From Pedosphaera sp. (lineage in GTDB: Bacteria; Verrucomicrobiota; Verrucomicrobiia; Limisphaerales; UBA9464): a stretch of DNA of 64,000 nt. Of this stretch, positions 1-10,431 are shown piece by piece (within the stretch, counting starts at the first letter, position 1; each line of letters opens with the position of its first letter). Below the pieces are notes generated by a model. That model made no database searches and was not told the origin of the DNA. It saw nothing but the letters and a program-made list of their open reading frames with translations. The stretch spans positions 28,994 to 92,993 of the forward strand of contig SIBK01000006.1 of NCBI GenBank assembly GCA_009695205.1, given 5' to 3'. The position numbers and the translations under genes are program-made.

Positions 1-65
1 GGACGGACGTCTGGCCGGTGACTACTCAATTGCGGAAATAGGGGCAACCGGCGATCATTCCAACC

Positions 66-1220
66 ATGTCCAGCCTCTCAAAGCCAGACTTCCGAAGATC
101 ATCGCGCGGCACATCCACCGGATTGTCGGTGTCGCTGAAGATTCCCGTTCAGGTCCTGGCGTTGACGGGAGCCTTCCTGGGATTGCTAGGATCCACAGTA
201 GTGCTGCGAGGTGGCGCCGAGCTGAAGCGGGTGTCGACCCACCGAATTGCTGATCCGGCGCCCACTCCGGAGAGTCATGCCTCGACGATTGTGGAGACAG
301 GGGATGGTCTGCTGGCGTCCTGGTTTGGGGGCACGGCGGAAAAAAACCCCGATGTGTGCATTTATACCGCTCGATTGAATGGCAAGACGTGGGAGATTCC
401 GAAGAAAGTGGCCGAAGGCACTGAGGACGGGCCTACGCGGTATCCCTGTTGGAACCCGGTGCTGTTCCGCCCAGCTTCTGGACCCCTTTGCCTGTTCTAC
501 AAGGTGGGGCCAACCCCAGACAGTTGGTGGGGGCGCGTGATGACTTCGTCCGATGATGGCCAGACTTGGTCGCGATCGGCGCGGTTGCCGGAGACGATTC
601 TGGGTCCGGTTCGCAACAAACCGGTGCAGTTGAGCGAGGGCACGATTCTGGCGGGGTCCAGTACGGAGCATGACGGCTGGCGGGTCCATCTAGAAAGGTT
701 GCAGCTGCCGGTTCTCAATCGGGCGGGCGTGCCGAGTGCCCACCCCAACGTTAACACCTGGGATCCCACGGATTGGAAATGGCAGCGTTCTTCCCCGCTC
801 CATACGGTGGAGGAATTTGAAGCGATTCAACCGACGGTGTTGGTGTGGGAACCGGGACGACTGCAGATTCTCTGCCGGACACGCTCTCAAAAGGTAATTT
901 CCCAGTCGTGGAGTCTGGATGGGGGCTGGACATGGTCTGGGATGACGGCGACGCCTCTACCCAATCCCAACAGCGGGATTGACGGATTGGTGATGAAGGA
1001 TGGACGCGGCGTGCTGGTTCACAATAACACAACGCGCGGACGAGGGGTCCTCGGGATTGCGTTGTCGCGGAACGGTCAAGATTGGCACCAAGCCTTGGAG
1101 TTGGAGAATGCCGATGGGGAGTTTTCCTATCCGGCGGTCATTCAGGCGCGAGACGGCCGGTTGCATGTCACCTACACGTGGAGACGTCGCGCGATCCAGC
1201 ATGTGGTGATCGCCCCATGA
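66..1220 (+). CDS. Exported sialidase-like (BNR/Asp-box) protein
   Basis: A 384-residue protein that resembles the exo-alpha-sialidase (BNR_2) propeller family, which removes terminal sialic acids or related sugars outside the cytoplasm. Residues about 26-46 form one hydrophobic segment, so it is exported or anchored. A canonical Asp box SSDDGQTW lies at about 161-168 and a second, SLDGGWTW, near 280; SRNGQDWH is a degenerate third. The C-terminal stretch with YTWRRRAIQHVVI is typical of the sialidase-like proteins common in PVC bacteria. The catalytic set cannot be confirmed by eye, so substrate is unknown. It precedes the cytochrome gene by about 56 bases on the same strand, and the two may be co-transcribed. 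Confidence 0.8.
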   Translation: MSSLSKPDFRRSSRGTSTGLSVSLKIPVQVLALTGAFLGLLGSTVVLRGGAELKRVSTHRIADPAPTPESHASTIVETGDGLLASWFGGTAEKNPDVCIYTARLNGKTWEIPKKVAEGTEDGPTRYPCWNPVLFRPASGPLCLFYKVGPTPDSWWGRVMTSSDDGQTWSRSARLPETILGPVRNKPVQLSEGTILAGSSTEHDGWRVHLERLQLPVLNRAGVPSAHPNVNTWDPTDWKWQRSSPLHTVEEFEAIQPTVLVWEPGRLQILCRTRSQKVISQSWSLDGGWTWSGMTATPLPNPNSGIDGLVMKDGRGVLVHNNTTRGRGVLGIALSRNGQDWHQALELENADGEFSYPAVIQARDGRLHVTYTWRRRAIQHVVIAP

Positions 1221-1276
1221 GCGTGGACAAATCGAGTTGACCCCCGGGGCGTTGTCGGCAGTTTTATTGGATACGT

Positions 1277-4200
1277 ATGAGGGTCGCCTCTTTCGCACTC
1301 GCAAGTCTGATGGTGATGATAGTAGTAGTCCTTAGGGGCGCCGACCTGGCACACCCCCGGTTTGGATTCCCGGTCTATTCCAATCAGCAGTCCGGGCGGC
1401 AGCTCTCCGGCCAGCATGCCCCGGCGAGCACACCTGCGTTGTCACCGGACGACGCTCAAAGAAAGTTCACCGTGCCGGATGGCTACCAGATGCGGCTTTT
1501 CGCTTCCGAGCCTGAGGTCGTCAACCCGGTGGCGATGTCGTGGGATGACCGCGGGCGCCTGTGGGTGTTGGAGCTTTATGAATATCCGCTGGGCACGAAG
1601 CCCGGTGTCAAAGGCCGGGATCGGATCAAAATTTTGGAAGACATCGATGGGGATGGCCGGGTGGACACTGTTAAAGTGTTTGCGGACGGATTCAGCCTGG
1701 CGACAGGCCTGCTTGTCGGCAATGGCGGGGTCTACGTCGGCGAAGCTCCAAATCTGTGGTTTCTCGAGGATACCAACGGCGATGACATCGCCGACAAGAA
1801 GACAGCGGTGCTGACGGGCTTTGGCCTGGAGGACCGGCATGAGTTGCTGAATGGGTTTACCTGGGGTCCGGACGGCCGGATGTATATGACGCACGGAGTG
1901 TTCACGCGCTCTTCGGTGATGGATCCGGACGAGAAGCTGGCCGACGCGCGTCCGACTGTTCTTACTGCAGGCGTTGCGCGCTTTGAACCCGCCTCACGCC
2001 GGTTCGAAGTGTTTGCCGAGGGCACCAGCAATCCCTGGGGTGTGGATTTCGACGCAAAGGGTAATGCTTTTGTCAGCGCCTGTGTCATTGACCATTTATT
2101 TCACCTGATTCCTGGTGGGATCTACGCCCGGCAAGCGGGTCAGCCTCCGTTTCCGTATGCCTACGAATTGCTCCCCAGCATTGTGGATCACAAGCACCAC
2201 ATGGCTGCCTATGCCGGCGTTTGCGTCTACGAGGGCGACCAATTCCCGGCGGACGTGCGGGGCGCGGTGTTAATGGGGAACATTCATGACAATGCGATCC
2301 ATTGGGATCGATTGACTCCCAACGGCTCCACCTTCAAAGCCTCGTTTGTCCGTGACCTAGTGCGGGCCAACGACGGCTGGTTCATGCCGGTTAGTACTCA
2401 AGTGGGTCCGGACGGGGCAGTATGGATCATGGATTGGTATGACCGCTATCCATGCTACCAAAATGCGAATGCAGATCCCGACGGTGTGGATCGCGAGCGC
2501 GGTCGAATATGGCGCTTGGTGCATGTCGGCGCGAATCCTGGAAAGAATGTGCCGTCGCGTCCGCCCGGATTGAACCTGGGTGCGGGGAGCAGCGAGGATT
2601 TGGTCAAAGCGCTCGCTCACCCGAACGTGTGGCACCGTCGTATGGCTCAGCGAATCTTGAATGGCCGCAAGGATCCCGCCACACGAGATCGGTTGCTGAA
2701 AAGTCTACGGGAAACGCCGTCGACCGATGGTCGCCTAACCGCATTCTGGACTCTGTTCAGCTCGGGACTGGGGACCGAGGCAATCCTCGACGAAGGGTCA
2801 TTGTCTCGCGACGCCGCCATCCGGGCGTGGGCGATGCATCTCACCGGCGACAAGCGGGAGTATAGTGTGGAGGCGATGAAACGCCTTGACCATGCCAGCA
2901 GGGATTCCGACCCGGGCGTGAGGCTTGCAGTTGTGTCCGCGATCCGCTGTTTCTTAAGCGGATCCCTGACCATCGACACCCCGCCACCCGCGACGGCTAA
3001 TTCAGCGATGGTCGGGCAACTCCTGCCTGCGGTCGTTGAGGCGAACCGCGACACGGACGACCCCCTGATTCCGTTTATGATCTGGATGGCCGCCGAGCCC
3101 TTGGTTGCTCCGCGGGCCGGCAACATCCTCCAATGGTTTGCGGAACAGGGAATCAGCAATCAACCGCTTGCCGGGCGCATCCTCAACCGCATTCTGCGCC
3201 GCATCTGCGATGAGCGGAGCAGCCGCCAGCTGGATTTGGCGGTCAAATTCCTCGAGAAACTTCCGGAATCGTCGGCGTCACTGACCCTAGCCGCCTTGGA
3301 TGGACTTCTCGAAGGGCAGCGGGGCAAGGCCGTCGTTCCTGCAGCCCCCACTCAGCCGTTCCTCGACAAACTCCTTGCGAGCACGAACAAAGAGATCGTG
3401 GTCCGAGCTCAGCAATTGGGCACGTTGTGGGGAGACGCCGCGGCGTTGCAGGCGACACTGTCAAGAATAGGCGACGCCAAGGCGGCGGAAGCAGATCGGC
3501 TGGAGGCGATCCGAGTCGTGCGCCAAACCAAGACGGAGGATGTGCGGAACGTTCTCGCGGCAGCGGCAGTTTCGAGTGCTCCGGACAACATTCGCGTTGA
3601 AGCGATCCGGGCGCTGGGTGAAGCGGGCAATGATGCCTCGACGTCCTCGCTACTCGCGGCGTGGTCAGTATTGGGCATTACTCCACGTCGGGCCACGGCG
3701 GAGTTGCTTGCATCCCGTCCGGCATGGACGGCACTGCTGTTGAAGGCGATTGATGGCGGCCGGGTGGGACGCAGCGACGTTCCGACGACCGTGATTCGCA
3801 ACCTGATCAGCAGCAAAAATGATGCGGTGCGTCGTCAGGCCCAAAGGGTGTTTGGCAGGATCCAGGAAACCCCGGAGGATAAACTCAAGCTGATCGCTGA
3901 AAAGCGGAAGATGGTGATCGACGGTCCCGTGGATCTGGCGGCCGGGCGCCAGATCGCGCAGAAAACGTGCCTCGTATGTCACAAGCTGCACGGCGGAAAC
4001 GCCGAGGTGGGACCCGACCTCACAGGGGTAGGACGCAGTTCCCTGGATGCCTTGTTACATAATGTGATTCACCCCAACGAAATCATCGGGCAAGGCTACG
4101 AAAACGTGGTTCTCGAACTGCGGGATGGGCGCACACTTACCGGGCGGATGATCGAGAGTAACGACGTGCGGATCCGATTGCTCCTGGCGGGGCCTCAGGA

Positions 4201-4846
4201 GGAAGTTATCGCCCGCAGCGATGTGAAATCCGTGGTGGTGAGCGACAATTCAGCGATGCCTGAGGGGCTCGAACAAATCCCGGACGAGGATTTCCGAAAT
4301 CTTATCTGGTACATCCTTGCTCCGCCCGAAGACGGCAAGCCGTTGACACCGGAGCGGCGGAAGGAGTTCATTGGATCTCTGGATTCGGCGACGGTTTCCG
4401 CACCGGCCGACGGAGAATCCATTGCGCTGTGGAACCCGCCGTGGAGGGTGGATTGCCCGGTTATGGAGGGAGTGCCCGCCAAGCTCCCCGAGATGAAGGG
4501 TTGGCGAAACGTTTTGGTGACCCATCCGTTTGATCGAAGCCGGCCGGCCACTCTCGAACGCGATGTGGACGTCGCACCGGCGGGCCGCACTCATTTCCGC
4601 TGTGCCGTTGCAGCCCATCCCCATGGAGGATGGGAATTTAGGATCCTGGCGGATGGAAAAGTCCTACAAACACACACCGTGGAGGGCTCGACGGACAAAT
4701 GGCAGGCCATCTCAGTGGATCTATCAAAGCTGGCAGGCCGGAAGGTCCGCCTGCGTCTGGAAAACGGGCCGGGAAACGCTGGGGACAGTTTTGGGTATTG
4801 GGCGGGTCTCGAAATTCATTCCGGAGACGCGGTCATCCCCCGCTGA
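1277..4846 (+). CDS. PVC-type propeller/HEAT/c-type cytochrome protein
   Basis: An 1189-residue exported protein of the PVC-type heme-binding CxxCH family (membrane-bound dehydrogenase N-terminus plus Planctomycete-type heme C-terminus). An N-terminal hydrophobic stretch is followed by a glucose/sorbosone-dehydrogenase-like beta-propeller at about 55-420, helical HEAT-like repeats at about 430-860, and one heme c site CLVCH at 898-902 followed by the usual NAEVGPDLTGVG segment. The last ~130 residues (GGWEFRILADG...VRLRLENG) look like an added beta-sandwich, possibly carbohydrate-binding. By family it would be a periplasmic oxidoreductase for sugars or alcohols passing electrons through the heme; the substrate is not known. 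Its sialidase-like neighbour fits a role in glycan use, but that is inference. Confidence 0.88.
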   Translation: MRVASFALASLMVMIVVVLRGADLAHPRFGFPVYSNQQSGRQLSGQHAPASTPALSPDDAQRKFTVPDGYQMRLFASEPEVVNPVAMSWDDRGRLWVLELYEYPLGTKPGVKGRDRIKILEDIDGDGRVDTVKVFADGFSLATGLLVGNGGVYVGEAPNLWFLEDTNGDDIADKKTAVLTGFGLEDRHELLNGFTWGPDGRMYMTHGVFTRSSVMDPDEKLADARPTVLTAGVARFEPASRRFEVFAEGTSNPWGVDFDAKGNAFVSACVIDHLFHLIPGGIYARQAGQPPFPYAYELLPSIVDHKHHMAAYAGVCVYEGDQFPADVRGAVLMGNIHDNAIHWDRLTPNGSTFKASFVRDLVRANDGWFMPVSTQVGPDGAVWIMDWYDRYPCYQNANADPDGVDRERGRIWRLVHVGANPGKNVPSRPPGLNLGAGSSEDLVKALAHPNVWHRRMAQRILNGRKDPATRDRLLKSLRETPSTDGRLTAFWTLFSSGLGTEAILDEGSLSRDAAIRAWAMHLTGDKREYSVEAMKRLDHASRDSDPGVRLAVVSAIRCFLSGSLTIDTPPPATANSAMVGQLLPAVVEANRDTDDPLIPFMIWMAAEPLVAPRAGNILQWFAEQGISNQPLAGRILNRILRRICDERSSRQLDLAVKFLEKLPESSASLTLAALDGLLEGQRGKAVVPAAPTQPFLDKLLASTNKEIVVRAQQLGTLWGDAAALQATLSRIGDAKAAEADRLEAIRVVRQTKTEDVRNVLAAAAVSSAPDNIRVEAIRALGEAGNDASTSSLLAAWSVLGITPRRATAELLASRPAWTALLLKAIDGGRVGRSDVPTTVIRNLISSKNDAVRRQAQRVFGRIQETPEDKLKLIAEKRKMVIDGPVDLAAGRQIAQKTCLVCHKLHGGNAEVGPDLTGVGRSSLDALLHNVIHPNEIIGQGYENVVLELRDGRTLTGRMIESNDVRIRLLLAGPQEEVIARSDVKSVVVSDNSAMPEGLEQIPDEDFRNLIWYILAPPEDGKPLTPERRKEFIGSLDSATVSAPADGESIALWNPPWRVDCPVMEGVPAKLPEMKGWRNVLVTHPFDRSRPATLERDVDVAPAGRTHFRCAVAAHPHGGWEFRILADGKVLQTHTVEGSTDKWQAISVDLSKLAGRKVRLRLENGPGNAGDSFGYWAGLEIHSGDAVIPR

Positions 4847-4892
4847 TGCGAGCTGTTAGGGGTTGGGCAACAAAATGTGGTGAGGGTTATTC

Positions 4893-6668
4893 ATGGCACG
4901 AGAACTGGAAAAAAGGCACGGGAAAACGGTCCACAAGCTTCCGACGGGTGCCTACGAGGATCCGGGGTTCGATGACAAATCTCGGTGGGTCATCCTTGGG
5001 GCCGCGGCGGCTACGATTCTGGCCGTAGTGGCGCTGGTGTACGCCAAGCCGATCTACGTGCATCTCCGCACAGCGCGTGGCTTGCGCTTTGCCCAAGAGT
5101 CGGAGGCATTCCTCGCCCGAGGAGAAATGCACCAGAGCGGCAACCGCATCCAGGCCTCGCTGAAGCTGGCAAGCTTAGAACCGGCCGTCTGGCGTGCGGC
5201 CGCTCATTTTTGTGCCACCAATTACATGAGGGGAGGGTTGAATTACTACACCATGCTGCTGCGTAGCTCGGCAGCAACTCGTGACGACCGCCTTGGGTAT
5301 GCTCACCTCGCTCTCGACCTCAACCTTACGGATCTTCCGGGGCCAGTTCTCGACGAGTTGATCCGGGTCGATCCGCTCGATTCGGATGCCCTGCGACTTC
5401 GCGTGAGTCAACTTAATTTGACCGGCCGGGCGACCGACGCCATTTCTACAGCCCGGGTATGGCTCGGCAGCAAACCGGACAGCCCGGATGCCCAATGCGC
5501 CCTGGGCGTCCTATTGCTGTATGAGAAGGATGCGACGAATCGCAGCGAGGGACGCCGGATGCTGTGGACTCAGGCTATGGGCGACGGACCCATGCACTTT
5601 CGCGCGGCAGAACTTCTGGGTCCAAACCAAGAATTAACCCGCGATGAAAATGAAGGATTGATCCGCTCGCTGCTGGGCCGCCCCAAACCTTCCTACGCCG
5701 AACGGTTGGCTGCGGCTTCGATCCGCATCAAGATTGATCCTCAGCATCGGGCATCAGAGATCCAAGAGATGATGCCAAAATCGAGCGAAGCCGTTCCGAA
5801 CGACGAACTGGCAGCGCTCGTGAACTGGATGGTCGATCAGGGGGAAGCGGTCCGGGCGCTCGAATTATTGCCGGCAGAGCGGGCGCGGGATCACCCTGAA
5901 CTGCTCGCGGCCCGGCTGCGCGCACAAGGATCGGCGGGGCTTTGGGGCGATGTCTCCACGATGTTGGAGCGGGATGAAAAGGCTAAAGTGCTCGAGCCCT
6001 ACCTGTTCCACCTTTATAGCGTCGCCGTGGAAATCGCGAAAGGTAACACCGAGGAAAACGCGGGCCGGGATGTGATCCTCGGTCATTTCCAAAACGCGCT
6101 CGCCGCCTGCGGGAATCGCGTCGCCCCCATTCAATTTGTGGCGCAGTATGCCGAACACCTCGGCCAGTATCGCGCCGCTATCTCTTCCTATTCCCGGCTG
6201 ATGGACTATCCGCCACTCTTGATCTCCAGCGGCAAGGCCATCCTCCGTTTGGTTGAACCGCTGGATGATATCAATATACAGCGTCAGACTCTTCGCCGGC
6301 TGGTGAGTTTCGTCCCCACCGAATCGTTGTTCCAGTTGCAGAATGCCTACCTGGCGTGTCTGTCCAATAACGAAGTGGCCAAGGCCAAAGCCTACCTCGA
6401 AAAGTATCTTACGACGAATCCAAGGGACGGCTTTGCCCGTGCCACCATAGCCCTGGCGTTACTCCGCTTGGGACAGTCGGCGGCTGCGCTTGAGATGATC
6501 GAAAATTCGGGCCTCAATTGGGCAGCAGTCCAGCCCCGTTGGACGGCCATTCACGCTGCCATTCTTGGAGCAACCGAAGATCGATCTGGCGCTCGAATGC
6601 TGGCCCGCAAGCTGGAAAATGCCCCATTGCGGGGCGAGGAGCGGCGCCTGATCGAACCCTGGCTTTGA
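4893..6668 (+). CDS. Membrane-anchored TPR-like protein
   Basis: A 591-residue protein with a charged N-terminus, one transmembrane segment at about 33-53 (WVILGAAAATILAVVALVYA), and then a long helical region with tetratricopeptide-like periodicity (for example NAYLACLSNNEVAKAKAYLEKY and ATIALALLRLGQSAAALEMI). Such proteins usually act as scaffolds on the outer face of the inner membrane. No enzymatic motif is visible. It follows the cytochrome gene by 46 bases on the same strand, so the three first genes may form one unit. The function is unknown. Confidence 0.8.
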   Translation: MARELEKRHGKTVHKLPTGAYEDPGFDDKSRWVILGAAAATILAVVALVYAKPIYVHLRTARGLRFAQESEAFLARGEMHQSGNRIQASLKLASLEPAVWRAAAHFCATNYMRGGLNYYTMLLRSSAATRDDRLGYAHLALDLNLTDLPGPVLDELIRVDPLDSDALRLRVSQLNLTGRATDAISTARVWLGSKPDSPDAQCALGVLLLYEKDATNRSEGRRMLWTQAMGDGPMHFRAAELLGPNQELTRDENEGLIRSLLGRPKPSYAERLAAASIRIKIDPQHRASEIQEMMPKSSEAVPNDELAALVNWMVDQGEAVRALELLPAERARDHPELLAARLRAQGSAGLWGDVSTMLERDEKAKVLEPYLFHLYSVAVEIAKGNTEENAGRDVILGHFQNALAACGNRVAPIQFVAQYAEHLGQYRAAISSYSRLMDYPPLLISSGKAILRLVEPLDDINIQRQTLRRLVSFVPTESLFQLQNAYLACLSNNEVAKAKAYLEKYLTTNPRDGFARATIALALLRLGQSAAALEMIENSGLNWAAVQPRWTAIHAAILGATEDRSGARMLARKLENAPLRGEERRLIEPWL

Positions 6669-6779
6669 TTCCTACCTCGGTTGACGACATCGCCCGAGGT
6701 GCCCGCAACCAAGCTCCCCTGCCCCCCCGCCCTTGCGGGCGCCAAAACCCGGCTTGGCACAGTCCGATAATCGTCTAAG

Positions 6780-9548
6780 TTGGCTCTCTATCTTTTTGAC
6801 GAATTTCCAACTTTGAACACCAAAGGTTCTCTCTCCAACGGTTCGGCAGTAGCGTTGTCTTCCCGCCCGAAAACGGCGGCCCGCTCGGGCTCAGCCCTCA
6901 CTCGGTTCAGCGATTCGCTCGCCGATCTCGCCGAACTGGTGCTGGCTGGCAAATCGCCGGAACAGGCCAATCTCATCATCAGCGAGTTCATCAAGGACCT
7001 GCGCGCGAAGGGGCACTCGATTCCCACGGTCACCTCGACGCCTTATTTGAACACGATTCCGACCGATCAGGAACCGGAGTACCCGGGCGACCTCGTACTC
7101 GAACGGCAGATCAAATCCTACGTCCGCTGGAACGCCATGGCGATGGTGGTGAAAGCCAACTCCGGCAACCTGGGTGTCGGCGGCCACATCTCCACCTACG
7201 CCTCGCTGGCCACTCTTTATGAAGTAGGATACAACCACTTCTTCCGCGGTGGCGATGACGGCCGGACTGCCGATCTAATCTATTTCCAGGGCCACGCCTC
7301 ACCCGGCAATTACGCCCGTGCCTACGTTGAGGGCCGCTTCACGGAGCAACACCTCCACAACTTCCGCCAGGAACTCCAGCCGGACCCGGGCCTCTCCAGT
7401 TATCCGCATCCATACCTGATGCCGGATTTTTGGCAGTTCCCGACCGTGTCCATGGGCCTTGGCCCGATTCACTCCATCTATCAGGCCCGGTTCACCCGAT
7501 ATCTTCAAAACCGAGGGCTTATACCGCCGCAGACGGAGCACGACCCGAAAATCTGGAGTTTTATTGGCGATGGCGAATCGGATGAACCGGAAACGCTGGG
7601 GGCCATCGGTCTCGCCACCCGCGAGGGACTCGACAACCTGGTCTGGGTCGTCAATTGCAATCTACAGCGCCTCGATGGACCGGTCCGGGGCAACGGGAAA
7701 ATCATCCAGGATCTCGAAGGCCAATTTCGCGGCGCAGGCTGGAATGTAATCAAGGTGATCTGGGGCGGAAACTGGGACACGCTGCTCGCCCAGGATAGCA
7801 CCGGACTGCTCGCCCGCCGCATGGAGGAGGTGGTCGACGGTGAATATCAGAAATATGTCGTCGAGCCCGGCAGTTATATCCGTCGGAATTTCTTCGGCAA
7901 ACACCCCGAGCTGCTTTCGTTGGTGAAAAAATACTCTGACGACCAGCTGAAGAAGCTCATGCGCGGCGGACATGATCCCCGCAAGGTGTATGCTGCCTAC
8001 AAGCTGGCCACCACACCCAATGGGCTGCCCACGGTAATCCTTGCAAAAACGGTCAAGGGTTACGGCCTCGGGGAAGCGGGTGAAGGCCGCAATCCAACCC
8101 ACGGCCAGAAGAAACTCAATGAACGCGAGCTTCGGGAATTCCGCGCCCGGTTCAATATCCCGGTGTCCGATGAGGTCATCGCCGACATGCCGTTCTTCCG
8201 GCCACCATCGGATGGCCCGGAAGGCCGCTACCTGAAGGCCCGCCGCCAAGCCCTCCACGGGGATGTTCCCAAACGAATGCCTCGGGCGCCAAGACTGACC
8301 GCTCCCAGCCCTTCCGAGTTTCCGTCGCTTCTCTCCGGCGCCGTTCTCAAAAACGCATCCACCACCAAGGCGTACACCGTGTTCCTCAGCGCCCTCCTGC
8401 GTCACCCAGGCGTCGGCAAATACATCGTACCCATCGTACCCGATGAAGCCCGCACCTTTGGCATGGAGGGATTGTTTACCCAGGTGGGTATCTATTCATC
8501 CAAGGGACAACTCTATAACCCGGTCGATTCGGCCAGTTCCATGCCCTACAAGGAATCCAAGACGGGCCAGTTGCTCGAAGAAGGCATCAACGAGGCCGGT
8601 GCCATGGGCAGCTTTGTTGCCGCGGGAACCGCCTACTTCAACCATGGCGTTCCCACCATTCCATTCTATATTTATTACTCGATGTTCGGATTCCAGCGGG
8701 TCGGTGACCAGATCTGGCTCGCCGCCGACAGCCGATGCCGTGGTTTCCTCTTTGGAGCCACCTCGGGCCGCACAACCCTGAACGGTGAAGGACTCCAGCA
8801 TCAGGATGCCCAAAGCCATCTGATTGCCACGGCGGTTCCCACTCTGTACAGCTACGAACCGGCCTTCGGTTATGAACTTGTCGTCATTGTCTGCGATGGA
8901 ATCAAGCGGATGTATGAAGAGGGTGAGGATATCTTTTACTATATTTCGCTGCATAATGAGGATTTCAAGCACATGGCAATGCCCGAGGGAGATCATGTGG
9001 TTCCCGGCATTCTCAATGGAATGTACAAGATCAAGGCAGGCCGCGCCGATCTGAAATACAAAGTCCAACTGTTGAGCTCGGGCTCCATCCTCCATCAGGC
9101 CCTGAAAGCGCAGGAGATACTCGAAAAGTATGGAGTCAGCGCCGATGTTTGGAGCGTGACCAGTTTCAAAAGGCTTCGCACCGAAGCGCTCGCTGCGCAA
9201 CGCTGGAACATGTTGCACCCCACCGAAAAGCTGAGGGTCAGTTTCCTCGAGACAACGGTCGCCGCCGAGCTCGGCAGTTGGGTGGCGGTCACCGATAACT
9301 TGAAACTGGTGGCGGATCAAATCGCTCCCTGGCTTCCTGGAGGCCTGACAACGCTGGGGTGCGATGGTTTCGGCCGAAGTGAAGCCCGTCCAGCCCTCCG
9401 ACGGTTTTTTGAAATTGACGCCGAATGCACGGCGGTCGGTGCCTTATATTCGCTTGTCCGCAGGGGGGAACTCCCCGCGACGACGCTTGAAGCGGCGATT
9501 CGCGAACTCCGTGTCGATCCCGAGAAGGCATTTGGTACGTGTGTCTGA
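6780..9548 (+). CDS. aceE: Pyruvate dehydrogenase E1 component, homodimeric type
   Basis: This encodes the thiamine-diphosphate-dependent E1 of the pyruvate dehydrogenase complex, which decarboxylates pyruvate and acetylates the E2 lipoyl group. The 922 residues match the homodimeric AceE family end to end (E. coli AceE is 887). YPGDLVLERQIKSYVRWNAM near residue 100, FQGHASPGNYARA and SSYPHPYLMPDFWQFPTVSMGLGPI are hallmarks. The TPP/Mg motif runs from GDGESDEPETLG near 263 to NCNLQRLDGPV near 292. The start called is TTG; there is no ATG near the N-terminus, and the first ~45 residues are poorly conserved, so the true start is uncertain. No aceF or lpd gene lies nearby, so E2 and E3 must be encoded elsewhere. 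Confidence 0.95.
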   Translation: MALYLFDEFPTLNTKGSLSNGSAVALSSRPKTAARSGSALTRFSDSLADLAELVLAGKSPEQANLIISEFIKDLRAKGHSIPTVTSTPYLNTIPTDQEPEYPGDLVLERQIKSYVRWNAMAMVVKANSGNLGVGGHISTYASLATLYEVGYNHFFRGGDDGRTADLIYFQGHASPGNYARAYVEGRFTEQHLHNFRQELQPDPGLSSYPHPYLMPDFWQFPTVSMGLGPIHSIYQARFTRYLQNRGLIPPQTEHDPKIWSFIGDGESDEPETLGAIGLATREGLDNLVWVVNCNLQRLDGPVRGNGKIIQDLEGQFRGAGWNVIKVIWGGNWDTLLAQDSTGLLARRMEEVVDGEYQKYVVEPGSYIRRNFFGKHPELLSLVKKYSDDQLKKLMRGGHDPRKVYAAYKLATTPNGLPTVILAKTVKGYGLGEAGEGRNPTHGQKKLNERELREFRARFNIPVSDEVIADMPFFRPPSDGPEGRYLKARRQALHGDVPKRMPRAPRLTAPSPSEFPSLLSGAVLKNASTTKAYTVFLSALLRHPGVGKYIVPIVPDEARTFGMEGLFTQVGIYSSKGQLYNPVDSASSMPYKESKTGQLLEEGINEAGAMGSFVAAGTAYFNHGVPTIPFYIYYSMFGFQRVGDQIWLAADSRCRGFLFGATSGRTTLNGEGLQHQDAQSHLIATAVPTLYSYEPAFGYELVVIVCDGIKRMYEEGEDIFYYISLHNEDFKHMAMPEGDHVVPGILNGMYKIKAGRADLKYKVQLLSSGSILHQALKAQEILEKYGVSADVWSVTSFKRLRTEALAAQRWNMLHPTEKLRVSFLETTVAAELGSWVAVTDNLKLVADQIAPWLPGGLTTLGCDGFGRSEARPALRRFFEIDAECTAVGALYSLVRRGELPATTLEAAIRELRVDPEKAFGTCV

Positions 9549-9585
9549 TCTTGCCAAGTGAGCCTTCTCAACGACGTTCCAGCCT

Positions 9586-10431
9586 ATGGAACTATCGATG
9601 GAATCCGTCGATGCGGACGCTAATTCTGCCGCCGCCCCCATAGCGGCCCGGTCGGAACGGCAGGCGATGGATTGGAGTCTGGTATTGGTGAGCCAGGGAA
9701 TTGAGGTTGCGATTGCGCAACCGAATCCAATCCTCTGGCAGCTACTGGTTGCCCCAGCGGACCATGCGCGCGCCCTGAATGTTATCCGGCGGTTTCGTCT
9801 TGAGAACCGACGCTGGGCTTGGCGCCACATTTTGCCGTCGGGTGGTATTGCGCCGCATCCGGCCGCACTCATCTGGGTGTGTGGGCTCGCGGCGATCCAT
9901 GCCGGGCTGCCTCCCTCTCTTGTGCAACGAGGTCTGTTTAGTACGCACTGGGTTCGAGCGGGCGAATGGTGGCGTGCGTTTACCGCGGTCGGTCTTCACG
10001 CAGATCTGGGCCATCTCGCCGCCAATTCGGCCATTGGCGTGATCGTTCTGGGTCTGGCGATGACTCGGTTTGAGGCTCTTAGGGCTTTCACACTCACCTG
10101 GCTTGCGGCCGCTCTCGCTAATTTCTCCGCCCTAGCTTGGCGGAACCACGAGTATACGGGGCTGGGTGCCTCGGGGATGGTGATGGCTTCTATCGGTCTA
10201 TTGACGTCTGAGGCCGTCACGCAATGGCGATTCGGCCGGTTTGCCACCCGCTCGATCCTGAGTGCATTCGGCGCGGGGACCTGCCTGTTCGTCTTATTGG
10301 GCACCAGTGGACCCGGGGATATACTGGTCCATACCGCCGGATTCCTCTGGGGACTCGTGCTCGGAAGCGTCACCGCCTGGATGGGAAGCCGGCGGGATAA
10401 TGACATACGAGTATCACGACTCCGGTACTAA
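9586..10431 (+). CDS. Rhomboid-family intramembrane serine protease
   Basis: A 281-residue membrane protein. The rhomboid core begins near residue 90: the loop motif HADLGHLAANS matches the family HxxxxHLxxN pattern, the catalytic serine is in GLGASG (Ser196) and the catalytic histidine is in HTAGFLWG (His249), with several hydrophobic helices between. The family cleaves transmembrane helices within the membrane. The first ~70 residues form a soluble region (VLVSQGIEVAI...IRRFRLENRRW) like that preceding some other bacterial rhomboids. It sits 37 bases after aceE, and its 3' end overlaps the convergent ABC permease gene by 18 bases. The substrate cannot be inferred. Confidence 0.9.
   Translation: MELSMESVDADANSAAAPIAARSERQAMDWSLVLVSQGIEVAIAQPNPILWQLLVAPADHARALNVIRRFRLENRRWAWRHILPSGGIAPHPAALIWVCGLAAIHAGLPPSLVQRGLFSTHWVRAGEWWRAFTAVGLHADLGHLAANSAIGVIVLGLAMTRFEALRAFTLTWLAAALANFSALAWRNHEYTGLGASGMVMASIGLLTSEAVTQWRFGRFATRSILSAFGAGTCLFVLLGTSGPGDILVHTAGFLWGLVLGSVTAWMGSRRDNDIRVSRLRY

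Noticed and set aside
1-65. Possible end of an upstream gene at the left edge
   Set aside because: Only about seven codons would be visible, which is too few to judge.
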